Shown piece after piece: positions 1 through 5,125 of a stretch of DNA of 5,125 bases (positions within the stretch are counted from its first letter, which is position 1; each line of letters opens with the position of its first letter). The stretch spans positions 1 through 5,125 of the forward strand of contig JAJNDJ010000124.1 in assembly GCA_021156345.1 (NCBI GenBank), in the 5' to 3' direction. The notes under the pieces are model-generated. The model worked only from the letters and a program-made list of their open reading frames with translations, was not told the origin of the DNA and did not search any database. The stretch comes from Rubrobacteraceae bacterium. GTDB taxonomy: Bacteria > Actinomycetota > Rubrobacteria > Rubrobacterales > Rubrobacteraceae. A program made the translations under genes and the position numbers.

Positions 1-427
1 CTCCCGGCGCGAGCAATGAGCGTAGCCGGTGCAAGATTCCCCCGACCTCCGCCGCGATTCTATATGGTGGGTCGGCGAAGATCAAATCGAATCGGTCACG
101 GCGCGTGACGAGCTGCCCAACTACGGCCTCGACCTCACCACCTAGTACCTCTGCCCTGTCCGCGAAGCCGGTCCGCCGCAGGTTCTCGAGGATCACGGCC
201 CTGGCCGCCCGATCCCGCTCGACGAAGACGGCGTGCCCACACCCGCGGCTTAGGGCCTCTATCCCGAGCGCGCCCGTACCCGCGTAGAGGTCGAGGACCC
301 TGCCGCCTTCGAAGAACTGTCCAAGGGAGTTGAACAGGCTTTCGCGCACGCGGTCGGACGTAGGACGCACGCCCCTGGGGACGGATGCCAGCCTGGTGCC
401 CCCGGCGGACCCGGCGATAACCCTCAA
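1..427 (-). CDS. rsmD: 16S rRNA (guanine(966)-N(2))-methyltransferase RsmD, 3' end cut off by window
   Basis: RsmD transfers a methyl group from S-adenosylmethionine to N2 of G966 (E. coli numbering) of 16S rRNA during assembly of the small ribosomal subunit. The visible 142 codons show the family layout: an N-terminal RVIAGSAGG strand (residues 2-10), the RPTSDRVRESLFN segment (21-33), SAM-binding motif I LDLYAGTGALGIEAL (45-59), the acidic end of the next strand FVERD (68-72), and the catalytic motif DPPY (119-122). The family is usually about 180-200 residues, so roughly 40-60 residues lie outside the window. The start is TTG at 427-425. The recG stop TAG is in the same frame two codons upstream and no ATG or GTG lies between it and the conserved RVIAG, so TTG is the only reasonable choice. 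AGGGA (439-435) sits 7 nt upstream as ribosome binding site, inside the end of recG, suggesting translational coupling. The residue pattern is intact. Confidence 0.93.
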   Translation of the reverse strand, partial: MRVIAGSAGGTRLASVPRGVRPTSDRVRESLFNSLGQFFEGGRVLDLYAGTGALGIEALSRGCGHAVFVERDRAARAVILENLRRTGFADRAEVLGGEVEAVVGQLVTRRDRFDLIFADPPYRIAAEVGGILHRLRSLLAPG

Positions 428-430
428 TAC

Positions 431-898
431 CTATTCCCTGAAGAGCCACTCGACGTCCGCGCCGAGCAGCTCACGGATCTCACGCCGCAGGGGCCTGTGG
501 TCGGGCCGCTTTAGCGTGGGGTCACCAGCCACGAGCGCGAACGCCTCGCGCCTGGCCTCGACGAGAACATCGACGTCGCGCAAGAGCTTGGCGACTTTGA
601 GATCAGGCATGCCGCTCTGGCGACTACCGAAGAGGGTGCCCTCGCCCCTTATGGCGAGGTCGACTTCGGAGAGCTTGAACCCGTCTTGATAGTTCTCCAA
701 TGCTCTGAGACGTCGTTCGGACTCTTCGGATTTGGGTGCTCCTACGAGGAAACACTTCGGGGGATGCAGGCCCCTGCACACTCGGCCCCTTAGCTGGTGG
801 AGCTGGGAGAGCCCGAAACGCTCTGCGCCTTCGATAACGATCGCACCCGCGTTCGGCACGTCGACACCGACCTCCACGACAACGGTAGCCACGAGTAC
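431..898 (-). CDS. recG: RecG C-terminal fragment (helicase motifs V-VI and TRG motif)
   Basis: The 155 residues from 898 onward continue RecG in a second frame. They carry motif V VLVATVVVEVGVDVPNA (residues 1-17), the strand IVIEGAERFG, motif VI region QLHQLRGRVCRG, and the TRG segment EVDLAIRGEGTLFGSRQSG that couples ATP hydrolysis to translocation, then a helical end finishing EWLFRE. Motif VI is normally QLRGRVGRG; here the second Gly is Cys (codon TGC, 780-778), a change at one of the most conserved spots in the enzyme. A GTG at 892-890 preceded by GAGG with 5 nt spacing could in principle allow internal initiation, but a free C-terminal piece without the Walker A domain would not be an active helicase. 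The fragment is best read as the broken-off end of recG. Confidence 0.75.
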   Translation of the reverse strand, partial: VLVATVVVEVGVDVPNAGAIVIEGAERFGLSQLHQLRGRVCRGLHPPKCFLVGAPKSEESERRLRALENYQDGFKLSEVDLAIRGEGTLFGSRQSGMPDLKVAKLLRDVDVLVEARREAFALVAGDPTLKRPDHRPLRREIRELLGADVEWLFRE

Positions 899-2520
899 CT
901 CGTGCCGTGCAATAGTCCGACCACCCTCTCGGGGAAGATTTCCCTCGCAAGCTCCTCGTAGAGTTCCTCGGCGGCGCGCACGTCTTCCAGCGCCTCCGAC
1001 TCCTCGACGAGCGGGCAGATCACGTAAGCCTGCCGCCCTTCGTCGATCTCCTTCCTGACCTCCTCATAAGCCCCGAGTCGTTCCGCAGGGTCGACGACCC
1101 TTGTCTCGACGGGCTTCCTTCCCGGCGGCAGTTCGTCTATCAGTGAGACCTCGAGGTCACCGTAGAGTGTGAGGGAGAGGGTCCTCGGTATAGGGGTGGC
1201 CGTCATGACGAGGGTGTCCGGGGTGGTTCCTTTCTCGCGGAACACCGTCCGCTGGCCGACGCCGAAGCGGTGCTGCTCGTCCACTACCACGAGCGAGAGG
1301 TCGTCGAAATCTACGCCTTTCTGTATGAGGGCGTGCGTCCCGACCACGACATGGGCCTCGCCGGCCGCTATCTGCTCCATGGCCTTACGCCTCTGCGCCA
1401 CGCCCTGGGAGCCTGTGAGCAAGACGACGTTGACGGGCAAGTCGGCCAGGGCCGTCGAGATCGAGAGGTGGTGCTGCCAGGCAAGGACCTCGGTCGGGGC
1501 CATTATGGCACCCTGTCCCCCCGCCTCGACCGCTGTGAGGAGCGCGGCAATGGCGACCACGGTCTTGCCGCTGCCCACGTCTCCCTGAAGGAGGCGGCGC
1601 ATCGGCTTCTCCAGGCGCATGTCGGCGAGGACCTCCTCTATGACCCGCTCCTGCGCCCCAGTCAGCCCGAAGGGGAGCCCCTGGAGGTAGGGGTTTAGGA
1701 GGCTCCCGTCGCCACGGTGCCCGCCGCCGACCTCCGTCCTCTCGACGCGTGCCTTCCGAGCAGCTAGACCGGCCTGTATCAGGAAGAGCTCGTGGAAGAT
1801 CAGGCGCCGCATCGCCGCCTTGAGGCGTGCCCGCTCTGTGGGGAAATGGACCTCATGTATCGCGTCGTGCAGATTGGGCAGGCTGTGGCGTACGAGCACA
1901 TCGGCTGGCAGGGGGTCGAGAATGCGCCCGGCCGAGTCGAGGGCGCGGTGGATAAGCGTCCGCATCCTGCGAGCCTGTATACCTTTGTTGACGGGGTAGA
2001 CGGGCACGAAACGTCCGGCGTGCGGCCCTTCGTCCGCCACTGGGTCATCGACGACCTCGATACTCCTTGCGACTATCTGAATGCCGTAGCGGCTCTGGAC
2101 CTCGCCGGAGGCGACCACCCGAACGTCGGGGAGTAGTTGGTTCAGAAGCCAGCCCCTGCCCCAGACCGTCACGGGGATGTATCCCGTGCCGTCGTAGAGT
2201 TGGGCCGAGAAGCCAGGGGCGCGTCCCCTGACAGGCTTGCCAACGGGCCGCGTGGAGACCACCGTGCCGAAGACCGTTGCCCGCTCCCCCACGCGCAACT
2301 CGGAGATCCTCTTCACGTTGGACAGGTCCTCGTGGCGCGAGGGATAGTGCGAGACCATGTCGGCCAGCGAAGCTATGCCTAGGTCGCCGAGCGCGGCCTC
2401 GATCCGCGGTCCGACCCCGGGAAGTTCGGTCACAGGCCGCGAACGAAGCTCAGTCAGGGTCGTCCGCGCGGGGAGAGGAGCCCCCTGCGCCCCACCGCCT
2501 CTATAAGTGGGCAACGCCAT
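790..2520 (-). CDS. recG: RecG N-terminal fragment (wedge/OB domain, first helicase domain) with out-of-frame tail
   Basis: As read, this frame gives 576 residues from ATG 2520. Numbering from that ATG, the domains are: a helical lead-in with VTELPGVGPRIEAALGDLGI (30-49), the wedge OB-fold that grips branched DNA (about 70-160), and helicase domain 1 with Walker A GDVGSGKT (313-320), motif Ia APTEVLA (341-347), VVGTHALI (392-399), motif II DEQHRFGV (414-421), motif III TATPIPRT (440-447), then the start of domain 2 with ICPLVEESE (501-509) and VVGLLHG (533-539). All these motifs are intact. The last 37 residues (from 540, TRYSWLPLSW...) are the downstream sequence in the wrong frame and match nothing expected. 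Such a product would keep ATP binding but lack most of the second RecA-like domain and the TRG motif, so it should not work as a helicase. Start choice: ATG 2520 has GGAG (2527-2524) just 3 nt upstream; an in-frame TTG at 2529 is an alternative with no better site. Confidence 0.7.
   Translation of the reverse strand: MALPTYRGGGAQGAPLPARTTLTELRSRPVTELPGVGPRIEAALGDLGIASLADMVSHYPSRHEDLSNVKRISELRVGERATVFGTVVSTRPVGKPVRGRAPGFSAQLYDGTGYIPVTVWGRGWLLNQLLPDVRVVASGEVQSRYGIQIVARSIEVVDDPVADEGPHAGRFVPVYPVNKGIQARRMRTLIHRALDSAGRILDPLPADVLVRHSLPNLHDAIHEVHFPTERARLKAAMRRLIFHELFLIQAGLAARKARVERTEVGGGHRGDGSLLNPYLQGLPFGLTGAQERVIEEVLADMRLEKPMRRLLQGDVGSGKTVVAIAALLTAVEAGGQGAIMAPTEVLAWQHHLSISTALADLPVNVVLLTGSQGVAQRRKAMEQIAAGEAHVVVGTHALIQKGVDFDDLSLVVVDEQHRFGVGQRTVFREKGTTPDTLVMTATPIPRTLSLTLYGDLEVSLIDELPPGRKPVETRVVDPAERLGAYEEVRKEIDEGRQAYVICPLVEESEALEDVRAAEELYEELAREIFPERVVGLLHGTRYSWLPLSWRSVSTCRTRVRSLSKAQSVSGSPSSTS
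898..906 (-). other. Deletion/frameshift junction in recG
   Basis: On the minus strand the codons CAC GGC (909-904, the HG of LLHG) are followed by ACGAG (903-899) and then GTA CTC GTG GCT ACC (898-884, VLVAT) in a different frame. The roughly 20-residue helix that normally lies between the two is absent. The pentamer GCACG occurs twice in tandem at 910-906 and 905-901, right at the junction. Short repeats like this are compatible with a slippage or microhomology deletion, but with the lost sequence unknown this is only suggestive. Confidence 0.75.
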
Positions 2521-3316
2521 AGGCTCCAAGGCCTACGTGGGACCCGACGACCCCCCCGATCTCAGCGATGAACTTCTCCTCGACCCCGAGCTGTTCGGCC
2601 AGTTCGGAGAGGAGCTGTGGGGCGGCGATATGCCCAAAGTAGAGCTGACGTCCGGCCTCCGCGGCCGGCCTGACCTCCTCGACGATGGTCGCCATCTGGC
2701 GCCTGCGGCCGCGGGTACGTTTGAAAGGAATGATCTCCCCGCCCTCTATCTCGAGCACGGGCCTGACATCGAGGGCTGTGCCGAGGAGACGCTGCGCCCT
2801 TCCTATGCGTCCGCTCTTGGCCAGATACTCCAGCGTGCCCACGGCGAAGAGGACCCTCGCACCTGCGATAGCCCGCTCAGCGGCGTGCCTGACCTCATCG
2901 AAGTCCCGACCCTCATCGATACAGCGCAGGGCCTCGAGCAGGATCAAACCAGACCCCATCTCGGCGCTCTTGGCATCGAGTACGTGGACGGGCCCGTCTA
3001 CCATCCCCGCCGCCTGCAGGGCCGAGTCGTAGGTGCCGCTGAACTTGCTCGAGAGCGTGAGCACCAGGATGTCGTCGTAGTCGGAGAGCGCCTCGTAGGC
3101 CTCGACGAAGGCACCTGGGGAGGGTTGCGCCGTTGTCGGGAAGACGTCGGAGTCGCGCAGCCGCTCGTAGAACTCCTCGTTGGTCATGTCTACCTTGTCT
3201 GTGTAAGCCTCGCCTTCACCGAAGTGGAACGTGAGCGGGACCACCCTGACGTCGGGCCGCTCCAGCACACCAGGGGCGAGACTCGTGGTCGAGTCGGTTA
3301 CGACCGCCGTGGTCAC
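2501..3316 (-). CDS. DegV family protein, fatty-acid-binding partner of the kinase (FakB type)
   Basis: DegV/FakB proteins hold one fatty acid in a buried pocket and present its carboxylate to the FakA kinase, giving an acyl-phosphate that can enter phospholipid synthesis. The 271-residue product is of normal length and carries the family signatures in order: VVTDSTTSL (5-13), FPTTAQPSPGAF (59-70), LSSKFSGTYDSA (88-99), DAKSAEMGSGL (114-124), LEYLAKSGRIGRAQRLLG (162-179), RPVLEIEGGEIIPFKRTRGR (185-204), and near the end GSHVGLGAYGVAH (258-270). The TT of the PTT motif, Ser93 in SGTY and His260 are the kind of residues that line the carboxylate site in this family. There is no signal peptide or membrane segment, so it is cytoplasmic or membrane-associated. 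The start GTG (3316-3314) overlaps the stop TGA of the upstream kinase as GTGA, and GGTGG (3325-3321) lies 4 nt before it, so translation is probably coupled. Which fatty acid it prefers cannot be told from sequence. Confidence 0.93.
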   Translation of the reverse strand: MTTAVVTDSTTSLAPGVLERPDVRVVPLTFHFGEGEAYTDKVDMTNEEFYERLRDSDVFPTTAQPSPGAFVEAYEALSDYDDILVLTLSSKFSGTYDSALQAAGMVDGPVHVLDAKSAEMGSGLILLEALRCIDEGRDFDEVRHAAERAIAGARVLFAVGTLEYLAKSGRIGRAQRLLGTALDVRPVLEIEGGEIIPFKRTRGRRRQMATIVEEVRPAAEAGRQLYFGHIAAPQLLSELAEQLGVEEKFIAEIGGVVGSHVGLGAYGVAHL

Positions 3317-4890
3317 TCGGCCACCATCTGTAGAGGATACAGCGGCTGGCCGCCATCCCTGGCCTCCACCTCCAGGTCGTCGTCGAGCTCTCTGATACCT
3401 TCGAGTATCCTTTCGAGCTCGGCCTCGGCCAGCTCTTCGCCCTTTAGTAGCGTCAAGACATCGGCGTCGTCGGCCATGATCTCTCTCGCGAGCACGAGTG
3501 CCGCCTCGTAGGCGCCACTCTCGACGGCGATGAGGTCGCCGTGGAGGAATCCTAAGTAGGCCCCCTCGGCTACCTCGCGTTCGCCGAGGCGGGCGTCGCG
3601 CACGGAACGCGTAACCTCGCCAACCCGAAGCGAGTCCGAGATCTCGCGCATCTCCTGGACCACCTCGTCGGGCTCGCCCTCGCGGTCGTATCCGACCATC
3701 ACTGCGAGTCCAGCGGCTATGTTCGTCGTCGGTACGACGTAGGTCTTCGCCTCTACCAGCCCGTCCACTTGCCCCGCTGTGGGGACGATGTTCTTGTTGT
3801 TGGGAAGCACCACGACGGCCTGGGCCCCTGTTCTTTCTACCGCCCGGGCGAGGTCCGCTGCGCTCGGGTTCTCGCCCTGCCCGCCCTCGATCACGACCGC
3901 CCCCATCTGTTCGAAGAGGGCGCGGTTGCCCTCCCCGCGGCTCGCCGCCACTACGCCCAATCTGGCCATATGCCTCTCTTCGGGCTCTCGGGAGCGGATC
4001 TGGGCCTCCATGTCATCGACCTTCACGCCGGCCAGGCGGCCGAAGCGGCCCGCATAGGAGAGGGCACCGCCAGGGTCCTGCGTGTGCACGTGGACCTTGA
4101 CCACGTCGTCTTGGGCGACCACGAGGACGCTCCTGCCCGAGGCGTAGACGTGCTCTTTGAACGCATCCACGTCGCCTTCGAAGCCGTCGACGAGGAACTC
4201 CGTGCAGTATCCCCAGGCCTCTTCCTGGGCGTGGATAGCCTCCAGGTCGGGCGCGTCGTCCTCGTCCGCTTGGGGAACCTCGATCTCCTGCCCACTGATG
4301 CAGGCGTACACGCCGTCGAGGACCACGGCAACACCCAACCCCCCAGCATCGACGACGCCTGCCTCGCGCAAGACTGCGAGCATCTCCGGGGTGCGGCGCA
4401 CCGAATCGTGGGCCGCCTGCCTCGCCGCCCGGAGTACGGAAGGCTGGTCGGAGTCCCCTCCTTCGACGGCCTGGCGGGCGGCCAGGGCCGCATCCTTGAT
4501 GACGGTGAGCATCGTGCCCTCGACCGGTTCGCGAACAGAGGCGTAGGCCCGGTCCTTTGCGCCTTCGAGCCCGGCAACGAAGGCCTCGGCGTCCAGGGAT
4601 CTCCTGTCGGCCAGTACTTCGCATGCGCCCCGGATCATCTGCGAGAGTATGACCCCCGAGTTTCCTCTCGCGCCCATCAGCGCGGCCCTGGCACAGGCCC
4701 TGCTCGCCTCCTCGAGGCTAGCGTAGGACTTGCCCGAGGTTTCGCTCAACGCGGATTCCAGGGTGAGTAGCATGTTCGTGCCCGTGTCCCCGTCAGGCAC
4801 GGGATAGACGTTGAGATCGTTGATCCTGGTGACCTGGGCCTTGACGGCCGCGTGGGCTGCAGCAACCATGGAGGCCACCTCTATCGCCAT
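3313..4890 (-). CDS. fakA: DAK2/DhaL-domain fatty acid kinase (FakA / YloV family)
   Basis: FakA-type kinases use ATP to phosphorylate a fatty acid bound to a DegV/FakB protein. The 525-residue product has the full three-part layout. The N-terminal DhaL-like ATP-binding domain (about 1-200) shows NVYPVPDGDTGTNM (27-40) with Asp33 and Asp35 as metal ligands, GARGNSGVILSQMIRGA (73-89), EGTMLTVIKDA (124-134) and VDAGGLGVAVVLDGV (180-194). An acidic linker (208-224) leads to the middle domain with WGYCTEFLVDG (226-236) and VKVHVHTQDPG (264-274), where Cys229, His267 and His269 resemble the metal-binding Cys/His set known in FakA. The C-terminal FakB-binding domain contains GVVAASRGEG (312-321) and VVLPNNKNI (360-368). 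One deviation: the usual GGQTMNPS is GGQGENPS here (336-343). Start: ATG 4890 has GAGGGA 9 nt upstream and gives a normal N-terminus; a TTG at 4974 would add 28 unconserved residues and lies inside the candidate promoter. It is the first gene of the minus-strand operon and is paired with the DegV gene directly after it. Confidence 0.93.
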   Translation of the reverse strand: MAIEVASMVAAAHAAVKAQVTRINDLNVYPVPDGDTGTNMLLTLESALSETSGKSYASLEEASRACARAALMGARGNSGVILSQMIRGACEVLADRRSLDAEAFVAGLEGAKDRAYASVREPVEGTMLTVIKDAALAARQAVEGGDSDQPSVLRAARQAAHDSVRRTPEMLAVLREAGVVDAGGLGVAVVLDGVYACISGQEIEVPQADEDDAPDLEAIHAQEEAWGYCTEFLVDGFEGDVDAFKEHVYASGRSVLVVAQDDVVKVHVHTQDPGGALSYAGRFGRLAGVKVDDMEAQIRSREPEERHMARLGVVAASRGEGNRALFEQMGAVVIEGGQGENPSAADLARAVERTGAQAVVVLPNNKNIVPTAGQVDGLVEAKTYVVPTTNIAAGLAVMVGYDREGEPDEVVQEMREISDSLRVGEVTRSVRDARLGEREVAEGAYLGFLHGDLIAVESGAYEAALVLAREIMADDADVLTLLKGEELAEAELERILEGIRELDDDLEVEARDGGQPLYPLQMVAE

Positions 4891-4937
4891 AGCAAAGAAT
4901 CCCTCATTGCTCCTCTCATGGGGCTTCCCGCAGACCA

Positions 4938-4974
4938 CTCCCCATTGTAGGAGATCGTCGACAATCTGGTACAA
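4938..4974 (-). promoter_or_regulatory. Candidate sigma-A-type promoter for the fakA-fakB-recG-rsmD operon
   Basis: On the minus strand, a -10 hexamer TACAAT (4949-4944, five of six to TATAAT) lies 19 nt downstream of a weak -35 TTGTAC (4974-4969). The predicted transcription start is near 4937, giving a leader of about 47 nt to the ATG at 4890 with the GAGGGA ribosome site. The spacer is longer than the ideal 17 nt and there is no extended -10 TG, so strength may be modest or activator-dependent. Its -35 overlaps the -10 of the plus-strand promoter. Confidence 0.45.
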
Positions 4975-4975
4975 T
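4944..4975. repeat. 32-bp near-perfect palindrome spanning both divergent promoters (operator-like)
   Basis: The left half attgtaggagatcgtc (4944-4959) and the reverse complement of the right half gacaatctggtacaat (4960-4975) agree at 13 of 16 positions. The mismatched pairs are 4950/4969, 4951/4968 and 4956/4963. The centre is the perfect hexamer GTCGAC (4957-4962) and the outer arms are ATTGTA and TACAAT, which are also the two -10 hexamers. Symmetry stops outside 4944-4975. It may be a binding site for a dimeric or tetrameric regulator, or simply the result of two like promoters placed back to back; the inner GATCGTC/GACAATC match is not required by promoters and favours an operator. Confidence 0.55.
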
Positions 4976-4981
4976 CACCGC
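4945..4981 (+). promoter_or_regulatory. Candidate extended -10 promoter for rpmB
   Basis: The plus strand carries TGGTACAAT (4967-4975), a -10 hexamer TACAAT preceded by the TG of an extended -10 element. A weak -35 TTGTAG (4945-4950) is 19 nt upstream. The predicted start is near 4982, leaving a leader of about 80 nt before the GTG of rpmB. The direct repeat ACAATC (4961-4966 and 4971-4976) has a 10-bp period, one helical turn, across this element. The promoter overlaps the oppositely directed operon promoter. Confidence 0.5.
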
Positions 4982-5043
4982 CCGACATCCGGATACGGCT
5001 TGCGAGTCGGGCTTTCCGGGGTCCCTAAATTCGACCGGTATCC
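4980..5043 (+). promoter_or_regulatory. rpmB 5' leader with possible hairpin and overlapping long-range pairing
   Basis: GCCCGAC (4980-4986) is complementary to GTCGGGC (5006-5012), a 7-bp stem with a 19-nt loop. Within that loop GGATACGG (4991-4998) can pair with CCGGTATCC (5035-5043), leaving G5037 bulged; if both form, the fold is an H-type pseudoknot just before the ribosome site. The stem is followed by only TTT, so it is a poor intrinsic terminator. If transcription starts near 4982 the first base or two of the stem would not be in the RNA. Regulation by L28 itself is a guess. Confidence 0.25.
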
Positions 5044-5050
5044 TAGCACA

Positions 5051-5057
5051 GGAGAAG
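5051..5057 (+). promoter_or_regulatory. Ribosome binding site of rpmB
   Basis: GGAGAAG lies 4 nt before the GTG at 5062 (7 nt from the end of GGAG). It fixes GTG as the start: there is no ATG nearby, and the reading from GTG gives the conserved L28 N-terminus. Confidence 0.8.
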
Positions 5058-5061
5058 TTTC

Positions 5062-5125
5062 GTGGCGAAAGTTTGTTATTCGTGCGGAAAGAAGCCAGAC
5101 TTCGGCAACGCGCGCAGCCACTCGC
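5062..5125 (+). CDS. rpmB: 50S ribosomal protein L28 (bL28), 3' end cut off by window
   Basis: bL28 is a small protein of the large ribosomal subunit. Only 21 codons are visible: (M)AKVCYSCGKKPDFGNARSHS. This matches the family start, with the VC-x-x-CG knuckle (Cys5 and Cys8) and the FGN...SHS segment that contacts rRNA. The CxxC pair suggests the zinc-binding (C+) form; the second pair of cysteines would lie beyond the right edge. The GTG start is set by the ribosome site GGAGAAG. The gene diverges from the fakA operon; in many Firmicutes rpmB is likewise next to a fakA-like gene, there with a yloU (Asp23-family) gene between them, which is absent here. Confidence 0.93.
   Translation, partial: MAKVCYSCGKKPDFGNARSHS

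Larger units (their letters stand above)
431..2520 (-). pseudogene. recG: ATP-dependent DNA helicase RecG, interrupted by an internal deletion/frameshift
   Basis: RecG is a superfamily 2 DNA translocase that remodels stalled replication forks and branch-migrates Holliday junctions. The two halves of the gene are both clearly present but in different frames: 2520 to 904 encodes the N-terminal part up to LLHG, and 898 to 434 encodes the rest from VLVAT to the end EWLFRE. In intact RecG about 20 residues (in E. coli RMKPAEKQAVMASFKQGELH, from memory) lie between HG and the VLVAT-like strand. Here only five bases (ACGAG, 903-899) separate them, so about 55 nt are missing and the frame changes. 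With the gap filled the protein would be about 714 residues, normal for the family. The start overlaps fakB by 20 nt and the stop is 3 nt before rsmD, so the gene is in its usual operon place. Either the gene is really inactivated or the sequence carries an assembly or read error; the sequence alone cannot separate these. A Gly-to-Cys change in motif VI adds to the doubt about function. Confidence 0.85.

Noticed and set aside
135..449. Minus-strand frame of 104 codons within rsmD and the end of recG
   Set aside because: It is an out-of-frame reading of rsmD; the true frame begins at TTG 427 and shows the DPPY methyltransferase motifs.
890..910. Programmed ribosomal frameshift that would rescue recG
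   Set aside because: There is no slippery heptamer, and a frameshift would not restore the roughly 20 missing residues.
1270..2136. Plus-strand open frames opposite recG (1270-1698, 1792-2136)
   Set aside because: They mirror conserved RecG helicase and wedge sequence and have no family signal of their own.
2507..3511. Plus-strand open frame of 334 codons opposite fakB and the end of fakA
   Set aside because: It is antisense to two well-recognised genes, its product resembles no family I know, and long antisense frames are expected in GC-rich coding DNA.
3769..4770. Plus-strand open frame of 333 codons opposite fakA
   Set aside because: It is antisense to conserved kinase domains, with no recognisable motifs or ribosome site; a codon-bias shadow.
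4888..4974. TTG at 4974 as the start of fakA
   Set aside because: It adds 28 unconserved residues, has no ribosome site and falls within the promoter; ATG 4890 has a good GAGGGA at 9 nt.
4980..5017. Intrinsic terminator or attenuator in the rpmB leader
   Set aside because: The stem is followed by only three T residues before C-rich sequence, and its 19-nt loop is large.

Overview
The window is GC-rich chromosomal DNA with GTG and TTG starts as well as ATG, frequent AGG arginine codons and tightly packed genes. The content points to a high-GC Gram-positive bacterium. An actinomycete of the Rubrobacter/Thermoleophilia kind is my best guess, from codon choice and from the order rpmB / fakA-like / degV-like / recG / rsmD. 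That lineage is an inference; there is no rRNA or marker gene here to settle it. The genes are housekeeping. I see no mobile element, CRISPR array, tRNA or rRNA.

Layout. Almost everything lies on the minus strand as one compact operon read from right to left. It starts at about 4890 with a DAK2/DhaL-type fatty acid kinase (FakA/YloV family). This overlaps by 4 nt (GTGA) a DegV-family fatty-acid-binding protein (FakB type, 3316-2501). That gene overlaps by 20 nt the start of recG (2520), whose stop at 431 lies 3 nt before the TTG start of rsmD (427, running off the left edge). On the plus strand, diverging from the operon, rpmB (ribosomal protein L28) begins at 5062 and runs off the right edge. 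The only sizeable non-coding stretch is the 171 nt between fakA and rpmB (4891-5061). It holds two back-to-back candidate promoters embedded in a 32-bp near-palindrome, then an rpmB leader with possible RNA structure.

How the genes fit together. The FakA-type kinase and FakB-type binding protein form a known pair: FakB presents a fatty acid, FakA phosphorylates it, and the acyl-phosphate feeds phospholipid synthesis. RecG (replication-fork and recombination helicase) and RsmD (16S rRNA methyltransferase) are functionally unrelated passengers, a co-location common in Gram-positive bacteria.

The two points most worth a second look are these. (1) recG is broken: about 55 nt appear to be missing at about 904/898 (just after the conserved LLHG), which shifts the frame, and the downstream half also carries a Gly-to-Cys change in helicase motif VI. 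(2) A 32-bp inverted repeat centred at 4959.5 places the -10 hexamers of two divergent promoters in its outer arms, an arrangement suited to joint or mutually exclusive control of a lipid gene pair and a ribosomal protein gene. I did not find a convincing wholly new system.
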